Below, in pieces: positions 41,053 through 52,732 of a stretch of DNA of 64,000 bases (within the stretch, counting starts at the first letter, position 1; each line of letters starts with the position of its first letter). The notes beneath the pieces were generated by a model. It was not told the DNA's origin and did not search any database. It worked only from the letters and a program-made list of their open reading frames with translations. A program made the position numbers and the translations under genes. The DNA comes from Ceratopteris richardii (taxonomy: Eukaryota > Streptophyta > Polypodiopsida > Polypodiales > Pteridaceae): positions 162,110,806 to 162,174,805 of the forward strand of contig CM035413.1 of assembly GCA_020310875.1 (NCBI GenBank), in the 5' to 3' direction.

Positions 41053-41721
41053 TGTTGGAGTTTATTGACCTCCAAAGTATAGCAGGAAGTAGGTGGAACC
41101 CCCTAGGAACAAGTTGACCTTCTCACAAACTTCATCATAGAAAACCAGTCATGCTTGCAGAGCTTACTACTCTCTACTCACTCAAAAGTTTTTAAAACTA
41201 TTTTAACCACATATACTAGAGACCAAGAGCTTTCCAATGAGCCAAAGAACACTCAATTTGGATAAATACTCAATGAGCTATGACCTCTGCAATATGCAGC
41301 TTTAATGGAGACCTTGAAACAGAGATGAACCTGAGGACATACATCACTTGCAGAGACTACTGCTCTTAACTCACAACTCCAATGAAACTGAAAATTTCCA
41401 GAATACAAATAGACTTAGAGAGCTTTCTAACAAGCCAAAGAACACATGATTTGAATACATACACAAGGAGATATGACCTCTGCAAGTTGGATGTTTAATG
41501 GAGACCTTCAGCAGGGATAAAAAACAGAGAACACACACTACTTGCAGAGAGTGTTGCTCTCAGCTCACAAATCCAATGATTATGAAAATTGGTACTATGA
41601 AAGTAGACAAGAAGAGCTTTCAAATGAGCTATCAAACATGTAATTTGGATATATAATGAGGGAGATACAAGCTCTGCAAGCTCTGCATACAAAAACTAGA
41701 GTAGCATAGAGATACTCTCTT
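41053..41721 (-). repeat. Element D 3' LTR, truncated
   Basis: Matches 42824-43503 and lacks the part equivalent to 43504-43861 (the U3 end). It holds three repeats with GAGCTTTC at 41227, 41420 and 41614 (spacing 193 and 194 bp). Confidence 0.93.
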
Positions 41722-42575
41722 TGGTGTCCATACCTTCCACATATATAGCAATTGTTCTTATTATCTTCACTCCTTTGTCTTTGGTTGTAGTTGTAGTAGC
41801 CTCTCGTACCTCTAGCGCTTGATCTTCCTCTTCCTCTTGTGTTGAAGAAGCCACTTGAAGTCCTTTGATCATCGATCCTTCTTCCTCGACCTCTATTTGA
41901 ACCTCTTCCACCTCTGTTTCCACCTCTTGATGATCCTACATAAAGAGCTTGTCCTTGAGATCCTTTTTGATTTGAAGTAGAACCATTTAGATTCATCTCC
42001 TCCGTGACCATGAGGGCAATAAGTTGATCAAAATCTGGTAATTCTCCTCTGACATAAACTGAAGTAATGAAGGGTTTCCATCTCTCATCATCTTTGAGTC
42101 CGTTGAGAGTATGTGCAACCAAGTCGTCGTCCTCCACATGAGCTTGAATTGATCCTAGTTGATCTGCAATCTCTTTAACTTTCAATATGTAATCATTGAC
42201 CGATGTCCTTGTATCTTTCTTTATGTTATTCAACTCATTTTTGAGTTGAATCTTCCTTGCTCTTGTACCTGTAGCATACAACCTTTCCAATGCAAGCCAA
42301 ACATCTCTACTTGTGTCTAGATCTTGTATGTGTCCTACCATTGAATCTTGAATATTTTGTGATAAAATGAATATAACCCTTTTGTCTCTCTCAGTCCAAA
42401 GTCTAAACTCCCTCAATTGTTGCTGATTTGGGTCCTCTGGTAATGTGGGTTTGATATCTGTGCCGTCAATCAAACCATACAAGCCTCTACCTTGCAAGTA
42501 TGCTGTGATTCTAAACTTCCATGCCTGATAATTGGTCTTATCAAGCTTCTCTATTTGTGCATGTTGGTCTCCCAT
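41722..42575 (-). pseudogene. Element D copia gag, C-terminally truncated
   Basis: Starts MGDQHAQIEKLDKTNYQAWK. The 326-residue frame contains YQAWKFRITAYLQGRGLYGL, VWLALERLYATGTRARK, LKNELNNIKKDTRTSVNDYI, LNGLKDDERWKPFITSVYVR and an RGG-rich tail (GGNRGGRGSNRGRGRRIDDQ). The CCHC knuckle starts CYICGRYGHQRE but is cut before its last Cys, where the deletion joins LTR sequence. The frame itself is otherwise open, unusually intact for this window. Confidence 0.92.
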
Positions 42576-42807
42576 AATACAAATGCTAAGCTTACTCCTT
42601 TAAGCCTCCTTTCCAATGTGTGTGATGAGAAGAAATATAATATTTACCTTGTAAATGAGGTATGTGCACCTTTCTTTGCTTGGATGTTGCTTCAGATGCC
42701 TCCTTGCAATCTTCTTCTACCTTTGTGTAGTGTTGATGATGAACTGCTTCTTTGATAGCTTCAAATTCTTCGTCAAGGTATGATAACCTTCTCCAAGCCT
42801 CCAAGTA

Positions 42808-42823
42808 CTTGCTCTGATACCAA
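42808..42823 (-). other. Element D primer-binding site
   Basis: Minus-strand TTGGTATCAGAGCA directly after the LTR end is a perfect match to the standard initiator tRNA-Met site. Confidence 0.92.
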
Positions 42824-43861
42824 TGTTGGAGTTTATTGACCTCCAAAGTATAGCAGGAAGTAGGTGGAACCCCCTAGGAACAAGTTGACCTTCTCACAAA
42901 CTTCATCATAGAAAACCAGTCATGCTTGCAGAGCTTACTACTCTCTACTCACTCAAAAGTTTTTAAAACTATTTTAACCACATATACTAGAGACCAAGAG
43001 CTTTCCAATGAGCCAAAGAACACTCAATTTGGATAAATACTCAATGAGCTATGACCTCTGCAATATGCAGCTTTAATGGAGACCTTGAAACAGAGATGAA
43101 CCTGAGGACATACATCACTTGCAGAGACTACTGCTCTTAACTCACAACTCCAATGAATCTGAAAATTTCCAGAATACAAATAGAATACAAATAGACTTGG
43201 AGAGCTTTCTAACAAGCCAAAGAACACATGATTTGAATACATACACAAGGAGATATGACCTCTGCAAGTTGGATGTTTAATGGAGACCTTCAGCAGGGAT
43301 AAAAAACAGAGAACACACACTACTTGCAGAGAGTGTTGCTCTCAGCTCACAAATCCAATGATTATGAAAATTGGTACTATGAAAGTAGACAAGAAGAGCT
43401 TTCAAATGAGCTATCAAACATGTAATTTGGATATATAATGAGGGAGATACAAGCTCTGCAAGCTCTGCATACAAAAACTAGAGTAGCATAGAGATACTCT
43501 CTTGGACATCCCACAAGATCACGACTTTTCTCCTCTTTTTATAGCATGGGAAACTAATCTAAAACCTTCCTAATACATCTAAATTCGTGGTAGACACTTG
43601 GATGGAGGTATTACATGACTCAAGTGCTCAAATAAGCAAAGTATTGATGGACTTTGAGAACTAGCCACATCGACCTTCCACTAGGACACCACTGAAGCTC
43701 CCTTGTGACTCACTAATTTGACTCACCATGTTCTAGAACTCACGTGGTATTTTTGCTAAATTTTATGAATAATATGAGCCTTCTTGAAGTATTTGAAGAC
43801 TTCCCAAAGGTATTTACATAATTTGAAACTTGTACCCTACATAAAACAAATGTTCGCAACA
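42824..43861 (-). repeat. Element D 5' LTR (1038 bp)
   Basis: Minus-strand TATA box CTATAAAAA at 43536-43544 lies upstream of three ~193-bp repeats (GAGCTTTC at about 42998, 43202 and 43396). An 11-bp duplication AGAATACAAAT near 43185 distinguishes it from the other LTR. Confidence 0.94.
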
Positions 43862-43866
43862 TTTAC

Positions 43867-45236
43867 TACATCTACCTCTTCTTGTAATGGGGTAATATCT
43901 GCTTCTAGTACATCCACTTTATGTTGTAATTCATGTCGGATATTATTAGTAACTTCCTTCATCTGCTTTGGTAGTTGCTGCGACCCATGGATGCTAACTC
44001 AGTAAACATAGGAATCAGAGGAAAAAGGATAGGAGGAAGTGGTTGCGATGAAGAAGCTGACAAGAGGTGATGAGAAGAGGGTGGAGAATAATTAGGGGAA
44101 GAAGAAGAAGTAGCAGGTTCTTCAGGAACAATGGGTGAAACAGGGACAATGGGCTTAATCGGAGGGATTGGTGGAGGAGTAGTCATAAGAGTGTTGGGTA
44201 CCAACACTATTCCACCAGGTTGCTGCGCAGTCACTTCAGTCCGGTTTATTACAACATCGACCAAGGTAATTATTTCTTTTATTACCTCTGCAACAATGAC
44301 TTGCACATCTTCTGGAATCGAGTGCTGAGAATCCGCCCGAGAAGAGGTTTCTTTTGAATCAGCAGTGGACGCACTATGCTCCTGTTGCCGGATGCGAGAA
44401 GACTGAGTAGACAAATCAAGGTGAATTGAGGTGGCAATGTCGTGGAAAATTTCTTCTTCATTTCTTTCTTCTTCGTTTCCAGCGGCGGAACCTTGCACTT
44501 GACTCCCCGAAGGACTTATCCGTTGGCGTTTACGATGAAGAAGCTGGAAGAGATCTTCATCATCCTCTTCGGTATCTTCAAGTACTTGGGCAGATTCTTC
44601 ATGGTATAAGATTGGAGCGTTTGGAGGTGGTTGCGCTGCTTGGAGGGCCGGAAACAAAAATGTAAGCATATGCGGAAGACGAGAACGCGACAGATCTCCT
44701 TTATTAACATGCTTAATGACCGTAACGCATTCACGGTGAATGCGCCGAAAATAATAGGAAGCAAAATTAACAGGCTCCCAAGAAGCCATGTCAATCATTG
44801 AGTAGAATGGGCATGAAATCTCGTAAGTGCATTTCTGTAGATTTAGTATGGCAACCAAAAATTGTAATGCTGTTTGTTCAGGGTCAGGGCGACACAAGAT
44901 AGCATACTCATTCGATGAGTACCTTGGGAACAATTCAACCATAGTGGCTACCGGAAGGTTAGGACCATTCTCTCGTCCTTCCAGAGAGAGTCGGAAAGCT
45001 ATAGCAAATGACTGTAAGGTGATTACTACACAAGATGGAAAACATGTAATTGGCCAACTCTGTTCTGTAGCAGGAGTGGCGGCAATTGCAGCAATATTTT
45101 GTGCGTAATACGGATGACACTCCACTGAATGCCAAGGCAATTCAGCGAAATTTGACAAACATCGGATACGCAAGAACTCACTCACGTCATGAGGGAGTCC
45201 ATCACGGAAGGCAACGAAATTAGCCAACGCTTCCAT
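43867..45236 (-). pseudogene. Element C third ORF, N-terminal part
   Basis: Starts MEALANFVAFRDGLPHDVSE (ATG at 45234-45236). The head reads LPWHSVECHPYYAQNIAAI, NGPNLPVATMVELFPRYSSN, CRPDPEQTALQFLVAILNLQ and NFASYYFRRIHRECVTVIKH. An acidic stretch (LEDTEEDDEDLFQLLHRKR), a Pro/Ser-rich stretch and the first coiled-coil heptads (HKVDVLEADITPLQEEV) follow, with a shift near 43990. It is open for ~420 codons, the best-preserved copy of this protein. D interrupts it at 43861. Function unknown. Confidence 0.82.
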
Positions 45237-45600
45237 GATGCATATGCAAAAGCACAAGGTCACGAATACACAGTAATCACAGAAAATACAGAACACACAA
45301 AGCACACAGACACAATAGCGATTAACAGCGAAAAGAAGAAGATTAAGTAGATACTCGATAACGGGAGGCGATCGAAATTGCTAATGATGATAACCTTCAT
45401 AATTATGGCGTGCATGCATGCGTAGAATCAATAATGCAGGGCAGCTGTTGATCATAATTAGATATCAAAACGAGGATATTTACAGGCTTATTCAACTAAC
45501 ATGCAAAAATAAAAAGAAAGTAAATAACACACGGAAAAACGAAGAACACGTCAGCGAGAATCAGGTGCTTGATGATACGGCCGCAAATTTGAACCATTGA
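45237..45600 (-). other. Spacer between pol and third ORF of element C
   Basis: No coding similarity. Position and size match the spacer of element A. Confidence 0.5.
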
Positions 45601-48600
45601 TCACTTTAGGAAGAGGAATTCCGATCAAAGTAGTCAACCGAAAAGTAGCTGGGCCCACTTGTTCACTAATCCAGTAAGGGCCAAACCACCGTAATTTGAA
45701 TTTTCCAGCCGCACGATTTTATTTAGCATTATAAAATAACACAAGCTGTCCCACCGAAAAAACTAGAGTTTTGAGATATCTATCATGGGTACGAGCTTGC
45801 CGCAACTGAACTTCTTGAAGAACTAGTAAACTCTCCCAGCGATGTTCATCCAAGTCTCTGAGTGCTTCCAACCGAAATGGCAAAGATTCTTCAGCTAACA
45901 GTTTGAGTGATAGCCACGCATAAACTGGGCACTACAATTTCCATTGGCGCGATTGCTTCCAGCTCATAAGCCAGCTTGAAAGGAGTCAGGCCGGTTGCTA
46001 CTTTATATGTAGTTTGGTATGCCCATAATACTGCAGGTAGTAACTGATCCCATCTTTCTGGTGATTCCACAACCAATTTGCGTAGCATAGTTAACAAGGT
46101 CTTATTAGTTCTTTCCGCCAATCCATTGGCACGAGGATAGTACGGTGAATTGAATTTATGCAGGATCTGAAAAGAGTGTGTAAGCACTCGCATTAAATTG
46201 TTAACAAAGTGTGTTCCTTGATCTGTCACAAGTTCGAGAGGTAATCCATAGTGTGGAAATACGTCCTTCATCAGGCATTTTGCTACCGAAATAGCTGTAG
46301 CGGACCTTAAGGCCCAAGCTTCTGCCCATCTGGTAGCATAATCTGTGCAGGTCAGAATGTAGCGATTGTCGCTAAGGATTGCTGGAGGTGTGATTGGTCC
46401 AATAAAATCAAGACCCCATTTCTGAAAAGGTTCCAAAGGTAATACAGGTTGTAGAGGGAAGAAGTGGCGTTGTAAAGGCTGCCCAGATCGCTGACAAGTG
46501 TCACACTACTGCACAAATTGAGTCACATCTTTGTACATAAAAGGCCACCAGAGCCCACTTTGCAAAATTTTTCGGTGCGTTAAATCTGCTGCAAAATGTC
46601 CACCGGAAGGTATTGAATGTGCCATAGCAATAACCAATTTTACTTCATGTGGAGGAATACAATGAAGCAAGACACCAATATGATCCATGTAGTACAACTG
46701 TCCGGCAATCAACCGGAATCTGCGACTATAAACTACAATTTTCCGCCTCATCGCAGGAGAAGTTTGAGGGGGAAGACATCCATCAGTGAGGAAGGTTAAT
46801 AACTGATCATAGTAGGTAAGTTTCTCAAGAGGTTTTGCAGATTCATCACTAGTTGTTTCAGTAACGTAAATTGCTGGTATGGTGTCATCAATGCCCACCA
46901 GAGCTTCACCGGAATCTAACCGAGAGAGGAAATCTGCTAGTGCATGTGTAGTGCCAGGTCGATGAATCACTTCATAATCGAACTCTTGTAACAATAGAGC
47001 CCAACGCGCTAAGCGACCACCTAAATGCTACTGTCAGACCAGATACACCAGCGCAGCATGATCTACATGAAAGGTGAATTTTCGGCCTAACAAATAATGC
47101 CGGAATTTCTTTACAGAATACACCAAACCAAAACATTCTCTTTCAGTGACTGAATAATTCCTTTCAGCAGGAGCGAGGCGACGACTTGCATAGTAGACAG
47201 GTCTGAACCATTTATCAGTTTGTTGCATTAAAACACTTCCAATTGCTATGTCTGAGGCATCGACGAAGAAGTGGAACGGGCGTTCCCAAGCCGGGGTTTG
47301 CAAAATTGGGGCTTGAGTCAATAATTCTTTTAAACGATCAAAGGCAGTTTGACATTCTAGAGTCCATTCAAACTGTCGTGGAGTGCTCATCATGAGTCGA
47401 TTAAGTGGTGTGGTGAGATGAGCTAACCACCGTAAATGGCGACCATGCCACCGGATTTGACCTAGGAAGCGCATCACTGCTTTCGGCATGGTAGGCACAG
47501 GTGCTTCCAACATAGCTGCAACTTTATCTGGATCAACTTGTATGCCTTGTGCAGAAATAATATGGCTAAGGAGTTTACCACACGAAACCGCAAAGACAGA
47601 TTTAGTCGGGTTCAAGCAGAGTCGGTATTCTCGGCATTTCTCAAAACAACACCGTAAATGATACAGGTGTGCCACAATCTTACCGAATAAAGAGGAATCA
47701 TCTAAGTATACTTGCATAAAAGAAGTGAGGTAAGGTGAAAAGGTTTCCTGCATACACCGTTGAAATGTGCTTGGAGCATTCCTTAAACCAAACCACATGA
47801 CTGTACAAGCGTACACACCCCAATTCGTAATAAAGGCTGTTTTCAGTATATCTTGCTCAGCCATTCTCACCTAGTTATAACCACTATAACCATCGAGAAA
47901 TGAATACATCTCATGTCCAGCCACTCTGTCCAGCATTGTGTCAAGAAATGGAAGAGGAAATGGATCAGGTACCGTGGTTGCATTCAATTTCCGGTAATCT
48001 ACACATATTTGGAGCTGCTTGTTTTTCTTTGGTACGATCACGATCGGGGAGATCCATTCAGCGTGCTCAATGGGTACAATGAATCCTACCTTTAATAGGC
48101 GAGCAAGTTCTACTTTGACTTGTGCTGCATAGTTGGGATTCATTCGGTAACTGGGTTGTTTAATTGGCTTTGCTTCTGGTTTAAGCACGACTCGATATTG
48201 ATAGATTCAAGGATCCAGACCCTTCATATCGCGGTAATCCCAGGAAAAAACATCAGAAAACTCACGCAAGAGTCTGATCAAATCTTCTTGAAATTCCTCA
48301 GACAATCCATCCTTCATCTTAACATGACACGGGTTACTTTCATTACCCAAATTGTAGGTGACTAACTGGTCTTCCGGGACATAGAATTGACGAGGTTTCA
48401 CCGGATCGTTAGCTGACTGTAAAAGGTGATGCAGAGTGGCTTTATCCATAGCATCAGTATCATCTGTATCTGCCTCTCCAGTCACGGGAACAACTGTACA
48501 TGCTAGCGGACTCCAGGTGTCCACTACTGATTGCAGGTCTATAGTACCTAAGGAAATCAGATCTTCATTGTGTTTCAGAAATGCTTCTTCTTCATCGTCA

Positions 48601-48769
48601 GATAAGCCATCCAACATGTGGACCGGCTCTGCTACATATGGCCTGGCATGAAGTTTGCAGGGCTGAATGGCATCAAGTTTGACAACATATTTACGGTGAT
48701 TATCTTTAAAAGTCAGTTCCTGTGCTGACCAATCTTGTATAACCTTAGCCTATTTCAACCATGGTCGAC
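45601..48769 (-). pseudogene. Element C pol: RT, RNase H, integrase
   Basis: Minus-strand frames joined by in-frame stops (48207, 47871, 47034, 46506, 45891). RT: PSYRMNPNYAAQVKVELARL, WISPIVIVPKKN, YSFLDGYSGYN, QVYLDDSSLFG. RNase H: FFVDASDIAIGSVLMQQ, VTERECFGLVYSVKKFRHYL. Integrase: GGHFAADLTHRK, CDTCQRSGQ (both Cys kept here, unlike A), KWGLDFIGPITPPAI, TDQGTHFVNNLM, NGLAERTNKTL, so all D,D,E residues are present. The C-terminal SH3-like tail is at 45613-45800. It differs from A in few positions but has more stops in RT. Confidence 0.92.
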
Positions 48770-49394
48770 CGAAAAGGAGATTGTAATCAAGGCTAGATTC
48801 TGGTAATTCTAAGACTACAAAAGTCATTTTAAACGTGGTACCTTGCAAAGTAATCGGAATATTTCTTACGAGTCCCATTGGATGAACTCGGGATTGATCT
48901 ACCATTCTGACAAAGAATTGAACAGGTTCGATTTGGGTCCACCCTAACTTCTTACAGAGGGCTGCAGTTGCTATGTTCACACCGGAACCACCATCGATTA
49001 ACACTTGCGTAATCTTGTGATTTTTATGCCAGACAGTGATTAAAGGGACAGAATGATCCACCGTAGAATCAGCTTCCGGTTGTATTGCTGCAGTCGCCGG
49101 GGTACTGGGAGATATGGGACTAACCTGTTGTTGAAACTGCTACCTAAATCTTGGCACTAAAGCGAGTAGCTGTCCCAAGGGAAGTGTAATGGAGGCCTTA
49201 GAGAGAATATCCCATACCTGATCTGCTGGAATTGTACTCTTCCCCGATTCTGATGATGCTTCTCCTATTACTGGGGTACAATCTTGTTCTTGTGATCCCA
49301 CCTTTGGCAAGGGAACCTGTGTCACCGGAACTGGATCAGGGAACACCGTAGGCTCTTTGGTGGTCCATTGGCTAGCTTTGTTATACATTCTCTA
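48750..49394 (-). pseudogene. Element C protease (Asp-Gly-Gly) and linker
   Basis: The linker MYNKASQWTTKEPTVFPDPV is followed by SITLPLGQLLALVPRF and the retropepsin DHSVPLITVWHKNHKITQVL, IDGGSGVNIATAALCKKLGW, GLVRNIPITLQGTTFKMTFV, DYNLLFGRPWLK. In C the 2-bp deletion seen in A is absent. The D-G-G triplet is the same as in A and H. Confidence 0.85.
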
Positions 49395-49507
49395 CTGTTC
49401 ACGGATGCCAGGTTCAAACACTTCCGCTGTTGGTTGCAACTGCTTACCGGATCTTGTCTGGACCACTGCCGCTTGAGTTTCCACTGGTGAAATATAGACC
49501 ATGTTGG

Positions 49508-51119
49508 TCATTGGGTTCTAACGCTCTTTCTTCCTTTGATCATATTCGGCTGCATCCTTGCAGAATCTTCGGATATGCCCAAGCTCACCGCAAAAGTGAC
49601 ATCGAGGTGGTGGTAAGGAAATACCTTCCTGTGATGTACCTGTCTGCCAACGATTTGCATTGAAGTTGGTATTCCGCTGTCCCTGATAATTCCTATATCT
49701 TTGTGGCTGATTGTTTCGTATCTGCGGTGGCACGTAGAGTGACTATTGAGATTGCATATGGCGCAATACATCTGGTTAAGGGCACAGGTAGCACTGGTAT
49801 GACCAGGATTTTTGCACTTAGTGCAGTACATCTGTTTAGCCGGATCTTCCGCAACGTTTTTACTAGCTTTCAGCCATTCCAAGTCTTCAGTAAATCCTCC
49901 CACCTTATTCTCAAGTTGCAGGGCCATCTCAATAACCACATCCAGTGTCATAGCTCCCACACAACGAATGATCATAATTTGTCTTAATTGTGGGGTTAAC
50001 CCGTTAATAAACCATTGAGTTATCACATCATCCGGCAGGTTGGCATGTGCCGGCGGTAGTTGTCTTAAATGAGTTCTAAATAATGTGGCATATTCCTGCA
50101 GTCTGGTGCAGCTTCTGTTTATTGTTCTGCTAGTAATCAAAGCTTTCGGCAGGGTTCTTCTTCAACCAGAATCTCTGTAAAAACGCATCCCTTACCGCCT
50201 CATAGGTGCCAAAATGGTTGATATCATACTGTGTTAACCATCGAGCTGCTTCATTGATTAATGTTGACTGAAATACGATGGCCTTGTATGCCGGATCGGG
50301 TGGATGGTTAAGCACTGCATAATTTATTTCAAAGGTGCATACATGGGCATCAGGATCGTCACCTGGAAATCCACCGAACTTGGTGTATGTTACCCCTGTT
50401 GGAACCGGTCGAGGTTGAAGTGGCTGTTGCTGTTGCTGCTGCTGTTGTTGCTGTTGTCCACTCATGGTGCTAGTAGTGGTACTGTTACTATCTCCTGAGT
50501 TTTGAGGAGGTGTTTCTGGTCCTTCGGAGTCTGTATGGTTAGACTGCTCACCTTCTGGTTCGAAAATAGCGCTCAACCTCTTTCGGATTTCCAATTCGAA
50601 TAGCCTATCCTCTTCTTTGGTATCAAACATAGGCAAGCTTACCCCGAACAGTGGTGTCCGGAATGAAGATTCACCAGGAAGTATCACACTGTCACCGGAA
50701 AATTGTAAATTCCCTGCAACTGGGACCGAATTGTCACCGGAATTAGTCGAACTTTCCCCAAACCAGGGTATTCTTTCACCAGCAATGATTTCGCTGGACA
50801 ACACACCTCTATCCTCAGAGAGGTTCGAATCCTGACCAGACGGTGTCGGGTCAACTGCACACTGCGTTCCTGTATACTCTGAAGTTACTGTATCTTCTGC
50901 AGATTGCACCGAAATCTTACCGAAATCTACCGGAATTGCAGTATGTTCCACCGGAATGCTACCGGAATCACTACTACCATGCTTCGCTTCTTCGATGACT
51001 GGGCCTAACCAATCTGTGCTTCTGCCTCCTGGGGTTGTCCCTAACAAATTTGGTACCACCCAAGGCTGTCGGTCTCTCCTGTACTTCGGATACGACTCGC
51101 CGGACCGAGTAACCGACAT
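49508..51119 (-). pseudogene. Element C gag
   Basis: Starts MSVTRSGESYPKYRRDRQPW. The first frame (329 residues) has a disordered N-terminus, an 11-Gln run encoded by CAG/CAA repeats (about 50424-50459), and the gag core up to FLQRFWLKKNPAESFDY. A shift near 50130 leads to the second frame with the C-terminal core and CTKCKNPGHTSATC; the last knuckle CHFCGELGHIRRFC is in a third frame. This is the least damaged gag of the A/C family in the window. Confidence 0.88.
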
Positions 51120-51219
51120 ATATCACCTTTGCAACACTTGCGTATTGCTTCACCTTACTGTTGATTCACAATCCGTGACCACCTTCCCACAATCAATTTG
51201 CAACACTCTGTTGCCACCT

Positions 51220-51237
51220 TCCCACAGACGGCACCAG
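51220..51237 (-). other. Element C primer-binding site
   Basis: Minus-strand CTGGTGCCGTCTGTGGGA directly after the LTR end, as in element A. Confidence 0.75.
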
Positions 51238-51802
51238 TGTTAAATGCGCGTTGCCGTCACAAGCGCGTTTAAACTCTTCAGGTTCTTGGGAGTGGTAGGG
51301 GTCTGCTAATCAGAGGCCCTATAACTTAATTTTCCCAATTAACGCATTTACGTCATAGTACGTTAACACTCAAAACTTTGCATACAAATTACTATCAATC
51401 CTCTGGTTCGTTATCTCACAGACTTACTGTTCATAATCAAGTTAATACTTTCTCAGTACGTAGCGTCGAGGTTACTCAATTCCATAACACAGACTTCATT
51501 ACTGTAACTTAATGGAGCTGGACTAACCGCAAGTTAATGTAATCAAGCAAGACGAGAAAAAGACAACACTACTCAGATTTCTCAACACTGCACCACGGCA
51601 ACTTCACAGAATGCAATCGCCCAGACAGACAGTCTGGCGATTCTCTTGATCGTCACCGGAGCATCCTTTCATTGCTTTATAAGTAGTTACAACTCTTCGC
51701 AACGACCTTTCGGTTCGTGCGGAATATGAAACCTTTCAATTCATGCGGGATATGAAAATACAGGAATCATGAAAATACAAAGTGCCAATCCGACGGCTTA
51801 CA
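51238..51802 (-). repeat. Element C 5' LTR (565 bp)
   Basis: Minus-strand promoter: CTTATAAA at 51676-51683, GCAATGAAAG, then the hairpin at 51615-51642 (AATCGCC/GGGCGATT stem). It ends in CTTACA against E's LTR. Confidence 0.94.
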
Positions 51803-51806
51803 TATT

Positions 51807-52094
51807 CAAGGATTTATCAGTCTGAGAGTGAAGTTCAATTCTTTAGCATACTTGTGTGGACAGGTAGTTCATCTTTGTTAGTTGCATCTCCTAATCAAAA
51901 CTTGTCCAAAATAAGTTATTTATAGCTTGTTAGAAAGCTCTCTTTGTCTACTTTGATTGACTAAAGGCACAAGTCCATTTGAGTTTTGTATTGAGAGAAG
52001 CAAGCTATCTAAGGTGTAGCTATTTTTCCAAGTGTTGGACATACAAGGGTTCACTACAGGTTTTTGTTGCGCAGATGAGAACTCATTCTCCACA
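51807..52094 (+). repeat. Copia E 3' LTR, last piece
   Basis: Matches 35129-35415 of the 5' LTR and ends CTCCACA. AAAGG (52095-52099) is the right target duplication of E. Confidence 0.93.
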
Positions 52095-52099
52095 AAAGG

Positions 52100-52732
52100 G
52101 CCAAGAGAGAAAACTTTTGTTTTAGGTGTTTTTCTCCTAGCAATGCATAATGGAATTGTCCACTCAGGAAGGGGGAAGAAAAGAAGAAAGGACTAGAGAG
52201 TAGTAAGGTCCTTGATAAGGACAAAAAGATGGTCCACCTAGTGCAGACACTTCTTATTCATGGAAGCTCTAGCTGCAAGGGAGTGGAACTAATGCACGAG
52301 GATATTCAGCACACATGTTCTTTGACACAATCATTGTGTTCACCTCAGTTTGGACCACATGACCTAGTTAAACTTCATGGTAATGTACACGAGACCAGGG
52401 TGTGAGTCATGATAGATGACTCTGCTACTCATAACTTCATAAACTATGCTCTGGTCAAGAATCTTAAGATTCCCAAACAACCTAGTGCACATAAATACAT
52501 AGTATCTATGATGCAAGGGGAAGACAAGAGGATATGGGATACTATGGTATTTAGTTTGGAAGTCAAGATTCAAGATTACACTGATTATATGGACTTCCAA
52601 ATCATGAATATGGAGAGAATAGACCTTGTTTTAGGAAGAGAGTGGCTACGGGGGTTGGGAGACACATTTAAATGCAATTACCAAAACAACACTCTTGAGT
52701 TTGAAAGAAATGGAAGAAAATTTTGTATATAG
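52100..52732 (+). pseudogene. Element F continuation: protease remnant
   Basis: After decayed sequence, a retropepsin reads DLVKLHGNVHETRV (stop) VMIDDSATHNFINYALVKNL, with VLGREWLRGLGDTF downstream. The usual active site of this type is Asp-Ser-Gly-Ala-Thr-His-Asn-Phe; here Asp-Asp-Ser is found, so the triplet is damaged. Together with gag at 6692-7678 this places gag and protease of F on either side of copia E. Confidence 0.75.

Larger units (their letters stand above)
41053..43861 (-). mobile_element. Copia element D, gag-only deletion derivative, inside C
   Basis: Bounded by TGTTGG and GCAACA and flanked by TTTAC (41048-41052, 43862-43866). On the minus strand: full 5' LTR (42824-43861), initiator-Met primer site, gag, then directly a 3' LTR lacking its first ~360 bp. 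Protease, integrase, RT and RNase H are absent. It interrupts the coiled-coil part of the third ORF of C. Confidence 0.95.
39695..51802 (-). mobile_element. Ty3-type element C (family A/C)
   Basis: Read on the minus strand. It is bounded by TGTTAA and CTTACA, with TATT on both sides (39691-39694, 51803-51806); the fifth target base is ambiguous because of CA/CATATT overlap. Without inserted element D it is about 9.3 kb. Order: 5' LTR, primer site, gag, protease, RT-RNase H-integrase, third ORF (split by D), 3' LTR. Protein and LTR features are close to element A. Several stops break it. Confidence 0.94.
7679..52094 (+). mobile_element. Ty1/copia element E, split by three later insertions
   Basis: The element begins TGTTGAAG and ends CTCCACA, flanked by AAAGG on both sides. 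After removal of A, B and C it is about 5.7 kb. The 5' LTR is in three pieces (7679-8046, 18146-18173, 34679-35415; about 1133 bp) and the 3' LTR in two (38839-39694, 51807-52094; about 1144 bp). The internal region codes on the plus strand for gag, protease, integrase and RNase H in copia order, but the RT domain is missing. Continuity across each insertion is supported by the duplicated targets and by the unbroken 184-bp repeat phase across C. Confidence 0.93.
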
